This document shows positions 42,812-53,126 of a stretch of 64,000 bases of DNA, piece after piece (within the stretch, counting starts at the first letter, position 1; the number at the start of each line of letters is the position of its first letter). The stretch is from positions 56,328-120,327 of the forward strand of contig JAPLSA010000022.1 of NCBI GenBank assembly GCA_026398815.1. The letters run 5' to 3'. The translations under genes were made by a program, and so were the position numbers. The notes beneath the pieces were generated by a model. It searched no databases and was not told where the DNA came from. It saw only the letters and a list, made by a program, of their open reading frames with translations. This DNA is from Gammaproteobacteria bacterium. Its GTDB lineage: Bacteria; Pseudomonadota; Gammaproteobacteria; Nevskiales; Nevskiaceae.

Positions 42812-44398
42812 ATGGACAGCCGCGAGCGCAGCCATTTCCTCGATCCGGAAGACTGGCGGATCCTGATCACGCTGGCGGCCTACCGGCTGGTGCTGGTCGC
42901 GCTGCTGGCCGTGGTCCACGGTTTCAAGCTGGTGCCGTATTTCTTCGATCACGCCGATCCGGGCCAGTTTTTCGCAATCGTCCTGGTCTACACGCTGCCG
43001 GCCGTGGCGCTGCTGGCGGCGGCGCTGACGCGGCAGCCGGCGCTGAGCACGCAGGCGCATTTCTCGTTCGTCATCGACACGCTGGCGATCGTCTCGATGA
43101 TGTATGCGGCCAACGGCGTGTCGTCCGGCCTCGGCGTGCTGCTGATCACGCCGGCGGTCGGCTGCAGCCTGGTGCTGCCGCCGCGGCTCGGCCTGCTGCA
43201 TGCCGCGCTCGGCACTTTCGCGGTGTTCGGCGCGGAACTGTGGCGGCAATCGCAGCGGCAGTTCGAGACCGCCGACATCACCAACGCCGGCCTGATCGGC
43301 CTGATGCTGTTCGCCACCTCGCTGGGCGCCGGCGCCGTCGCCCAGCGGGCGCGCAGGAGCGAAGCGCTGGCAGCCCGTTTCGGCAGCGATCTGGCCAGCC
43401 TGTCGCGGCTCAACGAGCGGATCGTCGAAAGCATGGACACGCCGGTGCTGGTGATCGACGAGGAACGCCGGCTGCGCGTGCAGAACGCCGCCGGGCGGCG
43501 GCTGCTGGCCAGCCCGGCGCTCGATGGCCGGCCGCTGGCCAGCGCGCTGCCGACGCTCAACGGCGCGCTCGAGCAGTGGCAGGAAGCGCCGAACCGCAGC
43601 CCGCAGCCGATCAGCCTGAGCATCGGCGGCCCGGAACTGCTGCCGCGCTTCACGCGCCTCGGCTTCAATGCCTGGGCACCGGTGCTGGTGCTGCTCGATG
43701 ACGCCGCCCGGGTTCGCGAACAGGCGCAGCAGCTGAAGCTGGCGGCGCTCGGGCGGCTGTCCGCCGGCATCGCCCACGAGATCCGCAATCCGCTGTCGGC
43801 AATCCGCCACGCCGGCCAGCTGCTGGCCGAGTCGCCGGATCTGCCGGCCGAAGACCAGCGCCTGCTGGAGATGATCCAGCGCCACAGCACGCGCATCGAC
43901 AAGATCGTCGAGGACGTGCTGCGGCTGTCGCGTCGCGAGGCCGCCGTGCCGCGCACCCTGCCGCTGCGCGCGTTCCTGCAGCGCTGCATCGCGGTGTGGT
44001 CGGAAGGCTGCCCGGACGGCGCGCGGACGGTGACCCTGGAGGGCGTCAGCGAAGCGCTGACCGTGCGCTTCGACCCCGACCAGCTGCAGCAGGTGCTGCA
44101 CAACCTCTGGCAGAACAGTTTCGATCACGGCGCCGCCGATGGCCGTGCGGTGACCGTGCGGCTGAGCGCCGGCCGAATGAACCCCGGCCACCGGCCGTAT
44201 CTCGACGTCAGCGACGACGGCAGCGGCATCCCCGCCCAGGTCAGCGAACAGCTGTTCGAACCGTTCTTCACCACCGCCAGTCGCGGCACCGGCCTCGGAC
44301 TGTATCTGTCGAGAGAAATATGTGAATACAATCAAGCACGTCTCATGCACCTGCCGAGCGAGACGGGCACCCGCTTCCGGCTGATCTTCGCCGGCTGA
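42812..44398 (+). CDS. pilS: Sensor histidine kinase PilS
   Basis: N-terminal TM segments; GRLSAGIAHEIRNPLSAIRHAGQLLAESPDL; HATPase domain; adjacent pilR. Confidence 0.9.
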   Translation: MDSRERSHFLDPEDWRILITLAAYRLVLVALLAVVHGFKLVPYFFDHADPGQFFAIVLVYTLPAVALLAAALTRQPALSTQAHFSFVIDTLAIVSMMYAANGVSSGLGVLLITPAVGCSLVLPPRLGLLHAALGTFAVFGAELWRQSQRQFETADITNAGLIGLMLFATSLGAGAVAQRARRSEALAARFGSDLASLSRLNERIVESMDTPVLVIDEERRLRVQNAAGRRLLASPALDGRPLASALPTLNGALEQWQEAPNRSPQPISLSIGGPELLPRFTRLGFNAWAPVLVLLDDAARVREQAQQLKLAALGRLSAGIAHEIRNPLSAIRHAGQLLAESPDLPAEDQRLLEMIQRHSTRIDKIVEDVLRLSRREAAVPRTLPLRAFLQRCIAVWSEGCPDGARTVTLEGVSEALTVRFDPDQLQQVLHNLWQNSFDHGAADGRAVTVRLSAGRMNPGHRPYLDVSDDGSGIPAQVSEQLFEPFFTTASRGTGLGLYLSREICEYNQARLMHLPSETGTRFRLIFAG

Positions 44399-44420
44399 CC
44401 TTCTCCGATCCGATCGCTTC

Positions 44421-45776
44421 ATGAGCAAAGCACTGGCGCTGATCGTCGACGATGAAGCCGATATCCGCGCCCTGCTGGAGATCACGCTGTCGCGCATGGG
44501 CCTGCGTACGGCGGCGGCCGGTTCGCTGCGCGAGGCCCGCGCGCTGCTGGCCGAGCACAGCTTCGACCTCTGTTTCACCGACATGCGGCTGCCGGACGGC
44601 AACGGCATCGAGCTGGTGACGCTGATCCAGAAGAAGCACGCCGGCTTGCCGGTTGCCGTGATCACCGCCTACGGCAGCGCCCAGGCGGCAGTCGAAAGCC
44701 TGAAGGCCGGCGCCTTCGATTTCGTCTCCAAGCCGATCGACCTCGGTCAGCTGCGCAAGCTGGTCGACACCGCGCTGAAGCTGCGCGCCAGCCCCGATGC
44801 CGACGACGGCGGCCTGCTCGGCCGCACGCCGGCGATCGAGGCGCTGCGGGCGCTCATCGAGCGGCTGGCGCGCAGCCAGGCGCCAGTGCACATCACCGGC
44901 GAATCGGGCACCGGCAAGGAACTGGTGGCACGCCTGATCCACAGCCGCAGCCCGCGCGCTGACGCGCCGTTCGTGCCGGTCAACTGCGGCGCGATCCCGG
45001 CCGAGCTGATGGAATCCGAATTCTTCGGGCACCTGAAAGGCAGCTTCACCGGTGCCAGCCGCGACAAGGCCGGGCTGTTCCAGGCGGCGGAGGGCGGCAC
45101 GCTGTTTCTCGACGAGGTCGGCGACCTGCCGCTGCACATGCAGGTCAAGCTGCTGCGGGCGCTGCAGGAACGCGCGGTGCGGCCGGTCGGCGGCGAGACC
45201 GAGGTGACGGTCAATGTCCGGGTGATTTCCGCCACCCACAAGGACCTCGCCGCGCTGACCGCCGCCGGCAGCTTCCGCCAGGATCTCTACTACCGGCTCA
45301 ATGTCATCGAGGTGCGCACGCCGAGCCTGCGCGACCGCCAGGACGACATCCCGCTGCTGGCCGAGGCGATCCTGGCCCGGCTGGCGCGCGACAACGGCCT
45401 CGACCCGCCACCGCAGCTCGATGGCGCCGCGTTGGCCCGGCTGTGCGACTACCCGTTTCCCGGCAATGTCCGCGAGCTGGAAAACGTGCTGGAACGCGCG
45501 GTGACGCTCAGCGACGGCCAGCGCATCTCGGTGGCCGATTTGCGCCTGCGCTGCGACCTGCCGGCAGCGCCGGCAGCTGCAGCCGTGCCTTCGACTGCAG
45601 CGCCGGCCGGCGGCAGCGCCGGCAGCGACCTCGAAGGCCAGATGGAAGAGCTGGAGCGCCGCGCGATCATCGAAGCGCTGGAAAAGGCGCGCTACAACAA
45701 GACAAGGGCCGCCGCGCTGCTGGGCATGACGTTTCGCTCGCTGCGCTACCGGATCAAGAAACTGAACATCGAATGA
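44421..45776 (+). CDS. pilR: Sigma-54-dependent response regulator PilR
   Basis: ALIVDDEADIRALLEITLSRMGL; GESGTGKELVARLIH; GSFTGASRDKAGLFQAAEGGTLFLDEVGDLPL; C-terminal Fis-type HTH. Confidence 0.93.
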   Translation: MSKALALIVDDEADIRALLEITLSRMGLRTAAAGSLREARALLAEHSFDLCFTDMRLPDGNGIELVTLIQKKHAGLPVAVITAYGSAQAAVESLKAGAFDFVSKPIDLGQLRKLVDTALKLRASPDADDGGLLGRTPAIEALRALIERLARSQAPVHITGESGTGKELVARLIHSRSPRADAPFVPVNCGAIPAELMESEFFGHLKGSFTGASRDKAGLFQAAEGGTLFLDEVGDLPLHMQVKLLRALQERAVRPVGGETEVTVNVRVISATHKDLAALTAAGSFRQDLYYRLNVIEVRTPSLRDRQDDIPLLAEAILARLARDNGLDPPPQLDGAALARLCDYPFPGNVRELENVLERAVTLSDGQRISVADLRLRCDLPAAPAAAAVPSTAAPAGGSAGSDLEGQMEELERRAIIEALEKARYNKTRAAALLGMTFRSLRYRIKKLNIE

Positions 45777-45835
45777 GGCGGCGGCCGCGCGCCCGAAGCG
45801 CGCCCGGCCCGCTGCTCGCCTGACTGGGGAATGAC

Positions 45836-47707
45836 GTGAAGACGATCCACTACACCACGGCCCTCGCCGTGGCCCTGCTGGCCGGCGGCTGCGCCGGCAA
45901 GGCCGCGAAGCCGCCGGTGGCCGCCGTGCCGCCGGCCGTGCTGGCCCTGAAGGCGCCACCGGCCAATGTCGACCCGGCGAAGCAGCTGTCCGAGCTGCTC
46001 GCTGCGGAATGGCAACGCTGGCTGCGCAACAATCCCGAGGAAGCCTCGCTGCTCGGCGACCACCGCTACGACGACCGCTGGAGCGACTACAGCCTGGCGA
46101 CGATCGAGGCCCGTCACCGCGCCGATGCCGCAGCGTTGCTGAAGCTGCTGGAGATCGACCGCGAACGCCTGAGCCCGGCCGGCCAGCTGAACTTCGATCT
46201 CTACCGGCAGCAGCTCGAACGGGCGATCGAGGATCACCGCTACCGTAATTTCCTGATGCCGCTCCACCATCTGAGCGGCCCGCAGCTGGCCGACCAGATG
46301 ACCGAGCTGCTGCAGCTGGCGACGGTGGCTGACTACGAGCACTGGATCGCCCGCATTCGCGGCGTCGCGCCGATGGTCGAGCAGACCATCGAACTGCTGC
46401 GCACCGGGCTTGCCGAGGGCCGCAGCGCGCCGGCGATCACCGTCAAGCGCGTGCCAGCGCAGATCGACCGGCAACTGGTCCGCAAGCCGGACGCCAGTCC
46501 GTTCTACGCCCCGTTCGTGCAGCTGCCGGACAGCATTCCGGCGGCCGAGCAGGCGCGCCTGCGGGCGTCGGCGCAGGCGGCGATCAGCGAAGCCCTGCTG
46601 CCCGCCTACCAGCAGCTGCGGCGCTACGTGGTCGATGACTACCTGCCGCACTGCCGAGACAGCATCGGCCTGGCGGCGATCACCGATGGTCGTGATGCCT
46701 ACATCTTCGCCGCCCGCACCAGCACCACCACGGACTTGAGCCCGGACGAGATCCACGAACTGGGGCTGCGGGAAGTGGCGCGCATCCGCGGCGAGATGGA
46801 AGCGATCCGCAAGTCGGTCGGCTACGGCGGCAACCTGAAGTCATTCTTCGGCTACCTGCGCAGCGACCCAAAGTTCTTCCACAAGGATGGCGCGGCGCTG
46901 CTGCTGGCCTATCGCGACATCGCCAAGCGGATCGACCCGGAGCTGCCGAAGCTGTTCGGCAAGCTGCCGCGCCAGCCTTACGGCGTGCGCGCGGTGCCGG
47001 CCGCCCAGGCGCCGGACACCCATACCGCGTACTACCAGCCGGGGGCCGCCGATGGCAGCCGGGCCGGCAATTTCTACGCAAACCTCTACAAGCCGGGTTC
47101 GCGGCCGAAGTGGGAGCAGGAAGCGCTGACCGCCCATGAAGCGGTGCCCGGCCACCATCTGCAGATTGCCCTGCAGCAGGAACTGGTGGCCGATGCCGGC
47201 GGCGCGCTGCCCGACTTCCGCAGCCAGATTTCCTTCACTGCGTTCGTCGAGGGCTGGGCGCTGTACGCCGAAAGCCTCGGCCCGGAGATCGGCCTGTACC
47301 AAGACCCGTACTCCAAGTTCGGCCAGCTGACCTACGAGATGTGGCGCGCGGTACGGCTGGTGGTCGACACCGGCATGCACTGGAAGGGCTGGAGCCGCCA
47401 GCAGGCGATCGACTTCTTCAAGGCCAACACGCCGAGAGCGGAGTTGGACATCGTCAACGAGATCGATCGCTACATCGCCTGGCCGGGCCAGGCACTGGCC
47501 TACAAGATCGGCGAGCTGAAGATCAAGGAACTGCGCGCCCGCGCCCAGGCAGCGCTGGGACCGAACTTCGACCTGCGCAGCTTCCACGACACCGTGCTCG
47601 GCAGCGGCGCGATTCCGCTCGACATGCTGGAGCGCAACATCGACGCCTGGATCGCCGCGCGGCAAGCCGGCGTGGTGGTGAAACTGCGCGACGCGCCGGC
47701 GCCCTGA
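45836..47707 (+). CDS. DUF885 family lipoprotein
   Basis: Lipobox LLAGGC; HEAVPGHHLQIALQQEL...FTAFVEGWALYAESLGPEIGLYQDPYSKFGQLTYEMWRAVRLVVDTGMHWKGWSRQQAIDFF. Confidence 0.93.
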   Translation: MKTIHYTTALAVALLAGGCAGKAAKPPVAAVPPAVLALKAPPANVDPAKQLSELLAAEWQRWLRNNPEEASLLGDHRYDDRWSDYSLATIEARHRADAAALLKLLEIDRERLSPAGQLNFDLYRQQLERAIEDHRYRNFLMPLHHLSGPQLADQMTELLQLATVADYEHWIARIRGVAPMVEQTIELLRTGLAEGRSAPAITVKRVPAQIDRQLVRKPDASPFYAPFVQLPDSIPAAEQARLRASAQAAISEALLPAYQQLRRYVVDDYLPHCRDSIGLAAITDGRDAYIFAARTSTTTDLSPDEIHELGLREVARIRGEMEAIRKSVGYGGNLKSFFGYLRSDPKFFHKDGAALLLAYRDIAKRIDPELPKLFGKLPRQPYGVRAVPAAQAPDTHTAYYQPGAADGSRAGNFYANLYKPGSRPKWEQEALTAHEAVPGHHLQIALQQELVADAGGALPDFRSQISFTAFVEGWALYAESLGPEIGLYQDPYSKFGQLTYEMWRAVRLVVDTGMHWKGWSRQQAIDFFKANTPRAELDIVNEIDRYIAWPGQALAYKIGELKIKELRARAQAALGPNFDLRSFHDTVLGSGAIPLDMLERNIDAWIAARQAGVVVKLRDAPAP

Positions 47708-47738
47708 AACCGCAGCGGGCCGGCGCGCCGCCCGTCGA

Positions 47739-48527
47739 TCAGGCGATGGTGCGCACCAGCCCGCCCTCGGCGCGGATCGCCGCGCCGTTGATCGCCGCCG
47801 CACGCGGGCTGCTGATGAAAGTCACCACGTCGGCGATCTCCTTCGGCGCGATCATCCGGCCGATCAGTGAGGTCGGCCGGTTCTCGGCGATGAAGCGCCG
47901 TTCGGCCTCGGCGAGATCGACGCCGGGGAACAGGTTGCCGATGAACTTCTCGACATTGGCGGTCCGGGTCGGGCCCGGCAGCACCGAATTGACGGTGACC
48001 GATGTGCCCTTGGTCAGCTCGGCCAGCGCCCGGGCGATGCCCAGCTGCATGGTCTTGGTGGCGCTGTAGTGCGCCATTTCCGGCGCCGGGTTCAGGCCCG
48101 ATTCGCTGGAGATGAACACCACTCGCCCCTCGCCCCTCGCAATCATGCCGCGCAGGTAGTGACGCGCCAGGCGCACGCCGCTCATCACGTTGACCTCGAA
48201 CAGCCGCTGCCAGTCGGCATCGGTCTCGTCGAAGAAGCCGACGGCTTCGTAGATGCCGAGGTTGTTGATCAGGATGTCGATCTCGGGCAGCGCGGCGATG
48301 GTCGCCTCGCAGCCTTCGGCACTGCCGTTGTCGGCCACCAGCGAGCGCAGTCGGGCCTCCGGCTGGCGCGACTTCAGATCGGCGATCGCCGCGTCGACCA
48401 CCGCCTGGCTGCGGCCGTTGATGACCACCGTCGCACCTTCGCCGGCCAGCGCCCGGGCGATTTCGAGGCCGATGCCGCCGCTGGAAGCGGTGACCAGGGC
48501 GGTCTTCTGTTCAAGATCGAGTTTCAT
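47739..48527 (-). CDS. SDR-family oxidoreductase
   Basis: [46 protein letters not shown]. Confidence 0.93.
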   Translation of the reverse strand: MKLDLEQKTALVTASSGGIGLEIARALAGEGATVVINGRSQAVVDAAIADLKSRQPEARLRSLVADNGSAEGCEATIAALPEIDILINNLGIYEAVGFFDETDADWQRLFEVNVMSGVRLARHYLRGMIARGEGRVVFISSESGLNPAPEMAHYSATKTMQLGIARALAELTKGTSVTVNSVLPGPTRTANVEKFIGNLFPGVDLAEAERRFIAENRPTSLIGRMIAPKEIADVVTFISSPRAAAINGAAIRAEGGLVRTIA

Positions 48528-48540
48528 GCGGAATCCGTTG

Positions 48541-48579
48541 GAAAAAGAAAAGGCGCGGCACCGGAACGGATGCCGCGCC
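48541..48579 (-). terminator. Rho-independent terminator
   Basis: Minus strand ggcgcggca-tccgttccgg-tgccgcgccttttctttttc. Confidence 0.8.
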
Positions 48580-48625
48580 GAAGGGTAGCGCAGGGTGACT
48601 GCGCGAGGAGACGAAGACGGCCGGA

Positions 48626-49066
48626 TCAGGCGGCGCGTGCGTACTGCGGAGTGGGCTGCGGGCGGGTCCCGGTAACAGTCCCCGCAGCGCGGCTGCCAGC
48701 AAGCGGCCCGAATACGGCGCGAACGTTGTCGACCGTCACCGCCGCTTCCAGAATCGCCAGCCGCGACAGACCTTCACCTTGCGCGCGATCCCGCTCGGCG
48801 CGGGCATCGCGACCGGCCACCAGCGCCTCGACGTAGGCAGACAGCGCCTTCAGGCGCGGCGTCTGCAGCGCCGGAACCGGCAGCGGCGCCAGGCCGTCGA
48901 TCGTCGGCAGGCGGCCCTGCACCACCGCCTGCTCGGCGGCGCCGAGCTGTGAATCACGGCCGAACAGGCCACGGCGGCGGAACAGATCGGCCAGCACACG
49001 GCGCGGCAGGCCGGTGGCGCCAAGGATGGTGCCGCGAGTTTCCGAATTCAGGTTCTGGGTGTTCAT
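48626..49066 (-). CDS. Hypothetical protein divergent from LysR regulator
   Basis: 146 aa [42 protein letters not shown]...; own terminator; no recognised domain. Confidence 0.6.
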   Translation of the reverse strand: MNTQNLNSETRGTILGATGLPRRVLADLFRRRGLFGRDSQLGAAEQAVVQGRLPTIDGLAPLPVPALQTPRLKALSAYVEALVAGRDARAERDRAQGEGLSRLAILEAAVTVDNVRAVFGPLAGSRAAGTVTGTRPQPTPQYARAA

Positions 49067-49170
49067 CTGAGCGACTCCTTGCTGCGACGCCGCGAAGGGC
49101 TGGCGTTTCATGGCCTGCACTCTGCGCTTTGCCTTGTTGCAAAAGAAGCCGCAATTAACGCACTCTGGAT

Positions 49171-49184
49171 TTGCATTTTTGCAA
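49171..49184. promoter_or_regulatory. Candidate LysR-type operator (TTGCA-N4-TGCAA)
   Basis: Perfect palindrome ttgcattttgcaa-type arm pair ttgca/tgcaa in the divergent intergenic region; second ttgcaa at 49137-49142. Confidence 0.4.
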
Positions 49185-49201
49185 TCAACAGCAGCCCTGC
49201 C

Positions 49202-50098
49202 ATGGACTGGGACGATCTCCGCTACGTGCTGGCCATCTCCCGCGCTGGCGGCCTGAACGGCGCGGCCCGAGCGCTGGGCGTCAACCCGTCCAGCGTCTAC
49301 CGGCGTCTCGAAGCGCTGGAAAAGACGCTGGAAGTGCGCCTGTTCGAACGGCTGCGCGCCGGCTACCGGCTGACGCCCGGCGGCGAGGCGCTGGCCGAAG
49401 CTGCCGGGCGCATGGAACGCGAGGCGCTGGGTGTGGAGAACCGCATCAAGGGCACCGACGTGCGGCTGGAAGGCCATCTGCGGGTGTCGACCAGCGAAGC
49501 CGTGACCCTGCATCTGCTGCCACGCTGGCTGGCCGAGTTCCGCGACACCTATCCGGGACTGACGCTCGACATCGCCTCGACCAACCAGATCGTCGACCTG
49601 TCGAAGCGCGAGGCCGACGTGGTGATCCGCGGCACCGATCGCCCGCCGCCGCATCTGGTCGGCCGCCGCTGCGCGCCGATCGTCTTCGCTGCCTACGCCT
49701 CGACCCGCTACCTGGACAAGGCCGGGCGCGGCCGGCCGCTGGCCGACTACGAATGGCTCGGCTTCGACGGCCCGATGCTGCGCGTGCAGCAGGCCAAGTG
49801 GCTGGCCGAGCAGGTGCCGGAATCACGCATCCGGTTGCGCTACGACAGCTTCGCGCCGATCCGGTTGGCCACCGCCGCCGGCCTTGGCTGCGCGGCGCTG
49901 CCCTGCTTCGCCTGCGAGGAAGACCCGGCGCTGGAACGGCTGCCGGGCACCATGAACGCCACCACCTACCACTTCTGGGTGCTCACCCACCCGGACCTGC
50001 GCCGCAGTGCCCGGGTGCGCGCCTTCCTGCAGTTCTTCGGCACCCGGCTGGCGGCGCTGGATGAATCGGTGATGGGTGCCGCTGCGACGCCGGCCTGA
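49202..50098 (+). CDS. LysR-family transcriptional regulator
   Basis: MDWDDLRYVLAISRAGGLNGAARALGVNPSSVYRRLEALEKTLEVRLFERLRAGYRLTPGGEALAEAA. Confidence 0.93.
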   Translation: MDWDDLRYVLAISRAGGLNGAARALGVNPSSVYRRLEALEKTLEVRLFERLRAGYRLTPGGEALAEAAGRMEREALGVENRIKGTDVRLEGHLRVSTSEAVTLHLLPRWLAEFRDTYPGLTLDIASTNQIVDLSKREADVVIRGTDRPPPHLVGRRCAPIVFAAYASTRYLDKAGRGRPLADYEWLGFDGPMLRVQQAKWLAEQVPESRIRLRYDSFAPIRLATAAGLGCAALPCFACEEDPALERLPGTMNATTYHFWVLTHPDLRRSARVRAFLQFFGTRLAALDESVMGAAATPA

Positions 50099-50102
50099 GC
50101 AC

Positions 50103-50717
50103 TCAGGGAGACACGTAACGAACCGTGAGCTTGTCGACGAAGAACGTGTAGCCCGCGTAGTAGTTGGTATTCGCCGAATAGCGCAGGCCGATGCTCAAGG
50201 TGTTGCTGCCAGCGTTGAGGCGCACCAGCTGGTTCATCGTCACGCTCGGCCCATGAACGCCGACCGGGCCGGGACTCATCGCGCTGTCCGGCACGCTCAG
50301 CACCTCGACGCCCGCTGCCTTGATGACGAGGGCCTGATTGGCGACCTCGGTGACGGTGGTGTTGCTCTGCAGCTTGTTGGCCACCGCCCGCACGTCATAC
50401 AGGCCGGCGACCGGCACCGTGATCGTCTGCCACCAGGTGGGATTCACCGGCGCCGCCTGCAGCGTGCTCGGCGTGCTGCCCGGCTTGCTCGACACGATGC
50501 CGAGACGGGTGTCCCGATAGCTGCAGCGGCGGTTGAAGCGCGGGAAGTTGGTGCAGGCCCAGCTGTCCGGCACCCGGTAACCGCTGCCGGGCGTGACCGT
50601 GTACGCCGACATCGTCGGATTGGCGACCAGCTGATCGCCGACCACCACGGCATGAGCGGCAGTGGCGAAAAAGGCCGACGCAACGGCGACGGCAGTACTG
50701 ATCGTAAAGGTGTTCAT
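50103..50717 (-). CDS. Secreted hypothetical protein
   Basis: 204 aa; signal peptide MNTFTISTAVAVASAFFATAAHA; lectin/CBM-like beta-rich composition; no family recognised. Confidence 0.65.
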   Translation of the reverse strand: MNTFTISTAVAVASAFFATAAHAVVVGDQLVANPTMSAYTVTPGSGYRVPDSWACTNFPRFNRRCSYRDTRLGIVSSKPGSTPSTLQAAPVNPTWWQTITVPVAGLYDVRAVANKLQSNTTVTEVANQALVIKAAGVEVLSVPDSAMSPGPVGVHGPSVTMNQLVRLNAGSNTLSIGLRYSANTNYYAGYTFFVDKLTVRYVSP

Positions 50718-50921
50718 GGAAGGTTCGGAGAAAGGGGCGGATGGGGCGCGCCGCAGTCCCGAGCAGCGGTCTCCGCCGGCTGCGAACTGCGCTGCGCGCG
50801 CCGCATCCTATCGCCAGTCTGATGCGAATCTGTTTGATTGCATTGATTTAATTGCCCGGCAAGATGGCGGCAAGGTGGCCGACGCCGGGGCTCGCCGTCG
50901 ACCGGCAACGCTGCGGGCCGT

Positions 50922-51407
50922 TCAGCCGCCCGGCTGCTCGCGGATCAGCAGGAACGGCAGCCGCAGCCACGGCAGGCCGCGCGTCCAGCGCCAGTCGGTG
51001 CGCGCCATGCCGAGCCAGACCTCGCCGCTCCCGGTCGGCCAGCGCCGCAGTTCATCGACCACGGCCGGCCACGGGAAACGGGCCGCCGCGTCGTAACCTA
51101 CGCGCACCACCGCGCGGCCGTCGTACGGCGAACGATCGAGCCGCAGCTGCATCACCAGACGCTCGACCGGCGGCCCGCCTTCGGTCGCCGCACGCAACAG
51201 GTTCACGCCACTGCCATCGACCCGGAACCGCTTGCCCTGCCAGCGCGGCAGCCCGCCGATCGCCAGCCCGAGTGCTGCGAAACGCCGGAACCAGGCCGGG
51301 CCCAGCAGCACGGCGCGGTAGTCGCCGACCGGCAGCGCAGCGGGTTCCGGCAGCTGCGGGTATCGGGCGCGGGTGTCTCGGAGGCTGAGGGTGTCGGCGT
51401 GGGTCAT
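50922..51407 (-). CDS. Hypothetical protein
   Basis: 161 aa; typical protein composition (LPVGDYRAVLLGPAWFRRFAALGLAIGGLPRWQGKRF), same strand as Rieske gene; no family recognised. Confidence 0.5.
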   Translation of the reverse strand: MTHADTLSLRDTRARYPQLPEPAALPVGDYRAVLLGPAWFRRFAALGLAIGGLPRWQGKRFRVDGSGVNLLRAATEGGPPVERLVMQLRLDRSPYDGRAVVRVGYDAAARFPWPAVVDELRRWPTGSGEVWLGMARTDWRWTRGLPWLRLPFLLIREQPGG

Positions 51408-51485
51408 CAGCGGGACGGGTCTACAGCCAGCCGCAACGGTCTGCGCGCTTTCCGTCGTTCGCTGCGCGCACGCGACCGGTGCCGA

Positions 51486-52622
51486 TCAAGCCCGCGGCAG
51501 ATCCGCCAGCTTCACCACCCCACCCTTCGCATACGCCGGCACCGGCACGCTCTTGTCGATCAGCAGCGCGCGCAGCTCCTGGATCGCCGGGAAGATCTCC
51601 TGATTCCAGTCCTCGCCCTGGGCGTCGAACGCGGCCTGTTCGGCTTCGACGATCTCGGTGTCCTGGCCGAAGATGCCGTTGGTGAAAGCGACGATGAACG
51701 GCCAGATCACGTGGATCATTCCCGGGATCGGCGGCTTGCGGATCATCATCAGGCCGTAGGTCTGGTTCTTGCGCTGCTCGGCGTCGGTCGGCCAGTAGCA
51801 GTTCCACAGGTCCAGCGCCGGCTCGTCCTTGGGGCTGCCGGCGGTCCAGAACTTCAGCGTCTGGTACGGGTATTCGGTGCGGATCGTCATCATGTCGATC
51901 GAGCCGTCATCGACCTTGGCCGCGCCCTTGCGGTTGATCATGAAACGCTCGCCGATCGGCTGCTTGCCGGCGGCGCGGCTGAACGTGTAGTCGCACTCCA
52001 CCCAGCCGTCGCCCTTGCGCACGTCGAGGCAGGTGGCGCGAATCGAGCCCATCAGGCTGCGGTGCAGAAACTGATGGTTCATGTCCATCAGGTTTTCATG
52101 CATGAACGACCAGTGGCAGCCGATGGTGCGATCCAGCGTGCGGGTCTTGTACTCGCCCTTGGCGAAGGTCGAGACATCCGGGAAGGCGGCAAAGCCGGGC
52201 GCCGACTGATCGCCGGTGTAGACGAACAGGAAGCCGTAGGCCTCGCGCACCGGATAGCTCTTGACGCCGTTCGGCAGCTGCTTGCTTTCATCCAGATACG
52301 GCACGTTGACGCAGGCGCCGGTGCGGTCGTAGGTCCAGCAGTGGTAGTGACACTGCAGGCGTTCGCCACGGACGACACCCATGGTCAGCGGCACCTGCCG
52401 GTGGGCGCAGCGGTCTTCGAGCGCGAATACCTCGCCCTTCTCGGGGCGCACCAGCGCGATCGGCTCGCCGGCAAAGCTGACCGCCAGCGACTTGCCGGCC
52501 TTCAGCTGCTTCGAGCGCGCCAGCGGGTACCAGAAATTCGGATCGAGCCCGGATTTGCGCAGATCCGCAGCCTCGAACTTCGGGGCGGGTGCGTGGCGGC
52601 GGAGGGCGGTGATCGAGGACAT
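51486..52622 (-). CDS. Rieske [2Fe-2S] aromatic ring-hydroxylating oxygenase, alpha subunit-like
   Basis: FALEDRCAHRQVPLTMGVVRGERLQCHYHCWTYDRTG (Rieske CxH...CxxH); NLMDMNHQFLHRSLMG iron-site region. Confidence 0.92.
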   Translation of the reverse strand: MSSITALRRHAPAPKFEAADLRKSGLDPNFWYPLARSKQLKAGKSLAVSFAGEPIALVRPEKGEVFALEDRCAHRQVPLTMGVVRGERLQCHYHCWTYDRTGACVNVPYLDESKQLPNGVKSYPVREAYGFLFVYTGDQSAPGFAAFPDVSTFAKGEYKTRTLDRTIGCHWSFMHENLMDMNHQFLHRSLMGSIRATCLDVRKGDGWVECDYTFSRAAGKQPIGERFMINRKGAAKVDDGSIDMMTIRTEYPYQTLKFWTAGSPKDEPALDLWNCYWPTDAEQRKNQTYGLMMIRKPPIPGMIHVIWPFIVAFTNGIFGQDTEIVEAEQAAFDAQGEDWNQEIFPAIQELRALLIDKSVPVPAYAKGGVVKLADLPRA

Positions 52623-52761
52623 GGAGGGACATTCCGGAGGTGAAAATTTCGGGCGAAAGCCTAGCACGGGGTCTGCGAAGGCTTGCCGTTCAGCGCTTTC
52701 AAGGCTGCGGCACCGGACGAGGACGTGGCTCAGCACCGCAACGACTACGCCCGCCCGATTC

Positions 52762-52848
52762 CGTCATTCCGGCGCAGGCCGGAATCCAGTACACGACCTT
52801 CGACGGTCCAGATGCCGGCCCTGGGTTCCGGCTTTCGCCGGAATGACG
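52762..52848. repeat. MITE/REP-like inverted-repeat unit, copy 1
   Basis: cgtcattccggc...gccggaatgacg termini; internal cgcaggccggaatccag / ctgggttccggctttcg. Confidence 0.85.
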
Positions 52849-52944
52849 ATTGCGAGGGTGCGGCGCACAGGACGCAGATCATCAGAGCACGTGGCCAGCC
52901 AACACCCGTAGCGACGCCCGAACCAACCGCGCTCTGCCCGATTC

Positions 52945-53031
52945 CGTCATTCCGGCGCAGGCCGGAATCCAGTACACGACCTTCGACGGTCCAGATGCCG
53001 GCCCTGGGTTCCGGCTTTCGCCGGAATGACG
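52945..53031. repeat. MITE/REP-like inverted-repeat unit, copy 2
   Basis: Nearly identical to copy 1, 183-bp offset; flanking spacer also repeated. Confidence 0.85.
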
Positions 53032-53126
53032 ATTGCGAGGGTCGGCGCGCAGGACGCAGGTCATCAGAGCATGGGGCCAGCCAACACCCGCAGCGACGCC
53101 TGAACCAGCCGCGCCCTGCCCGATTC

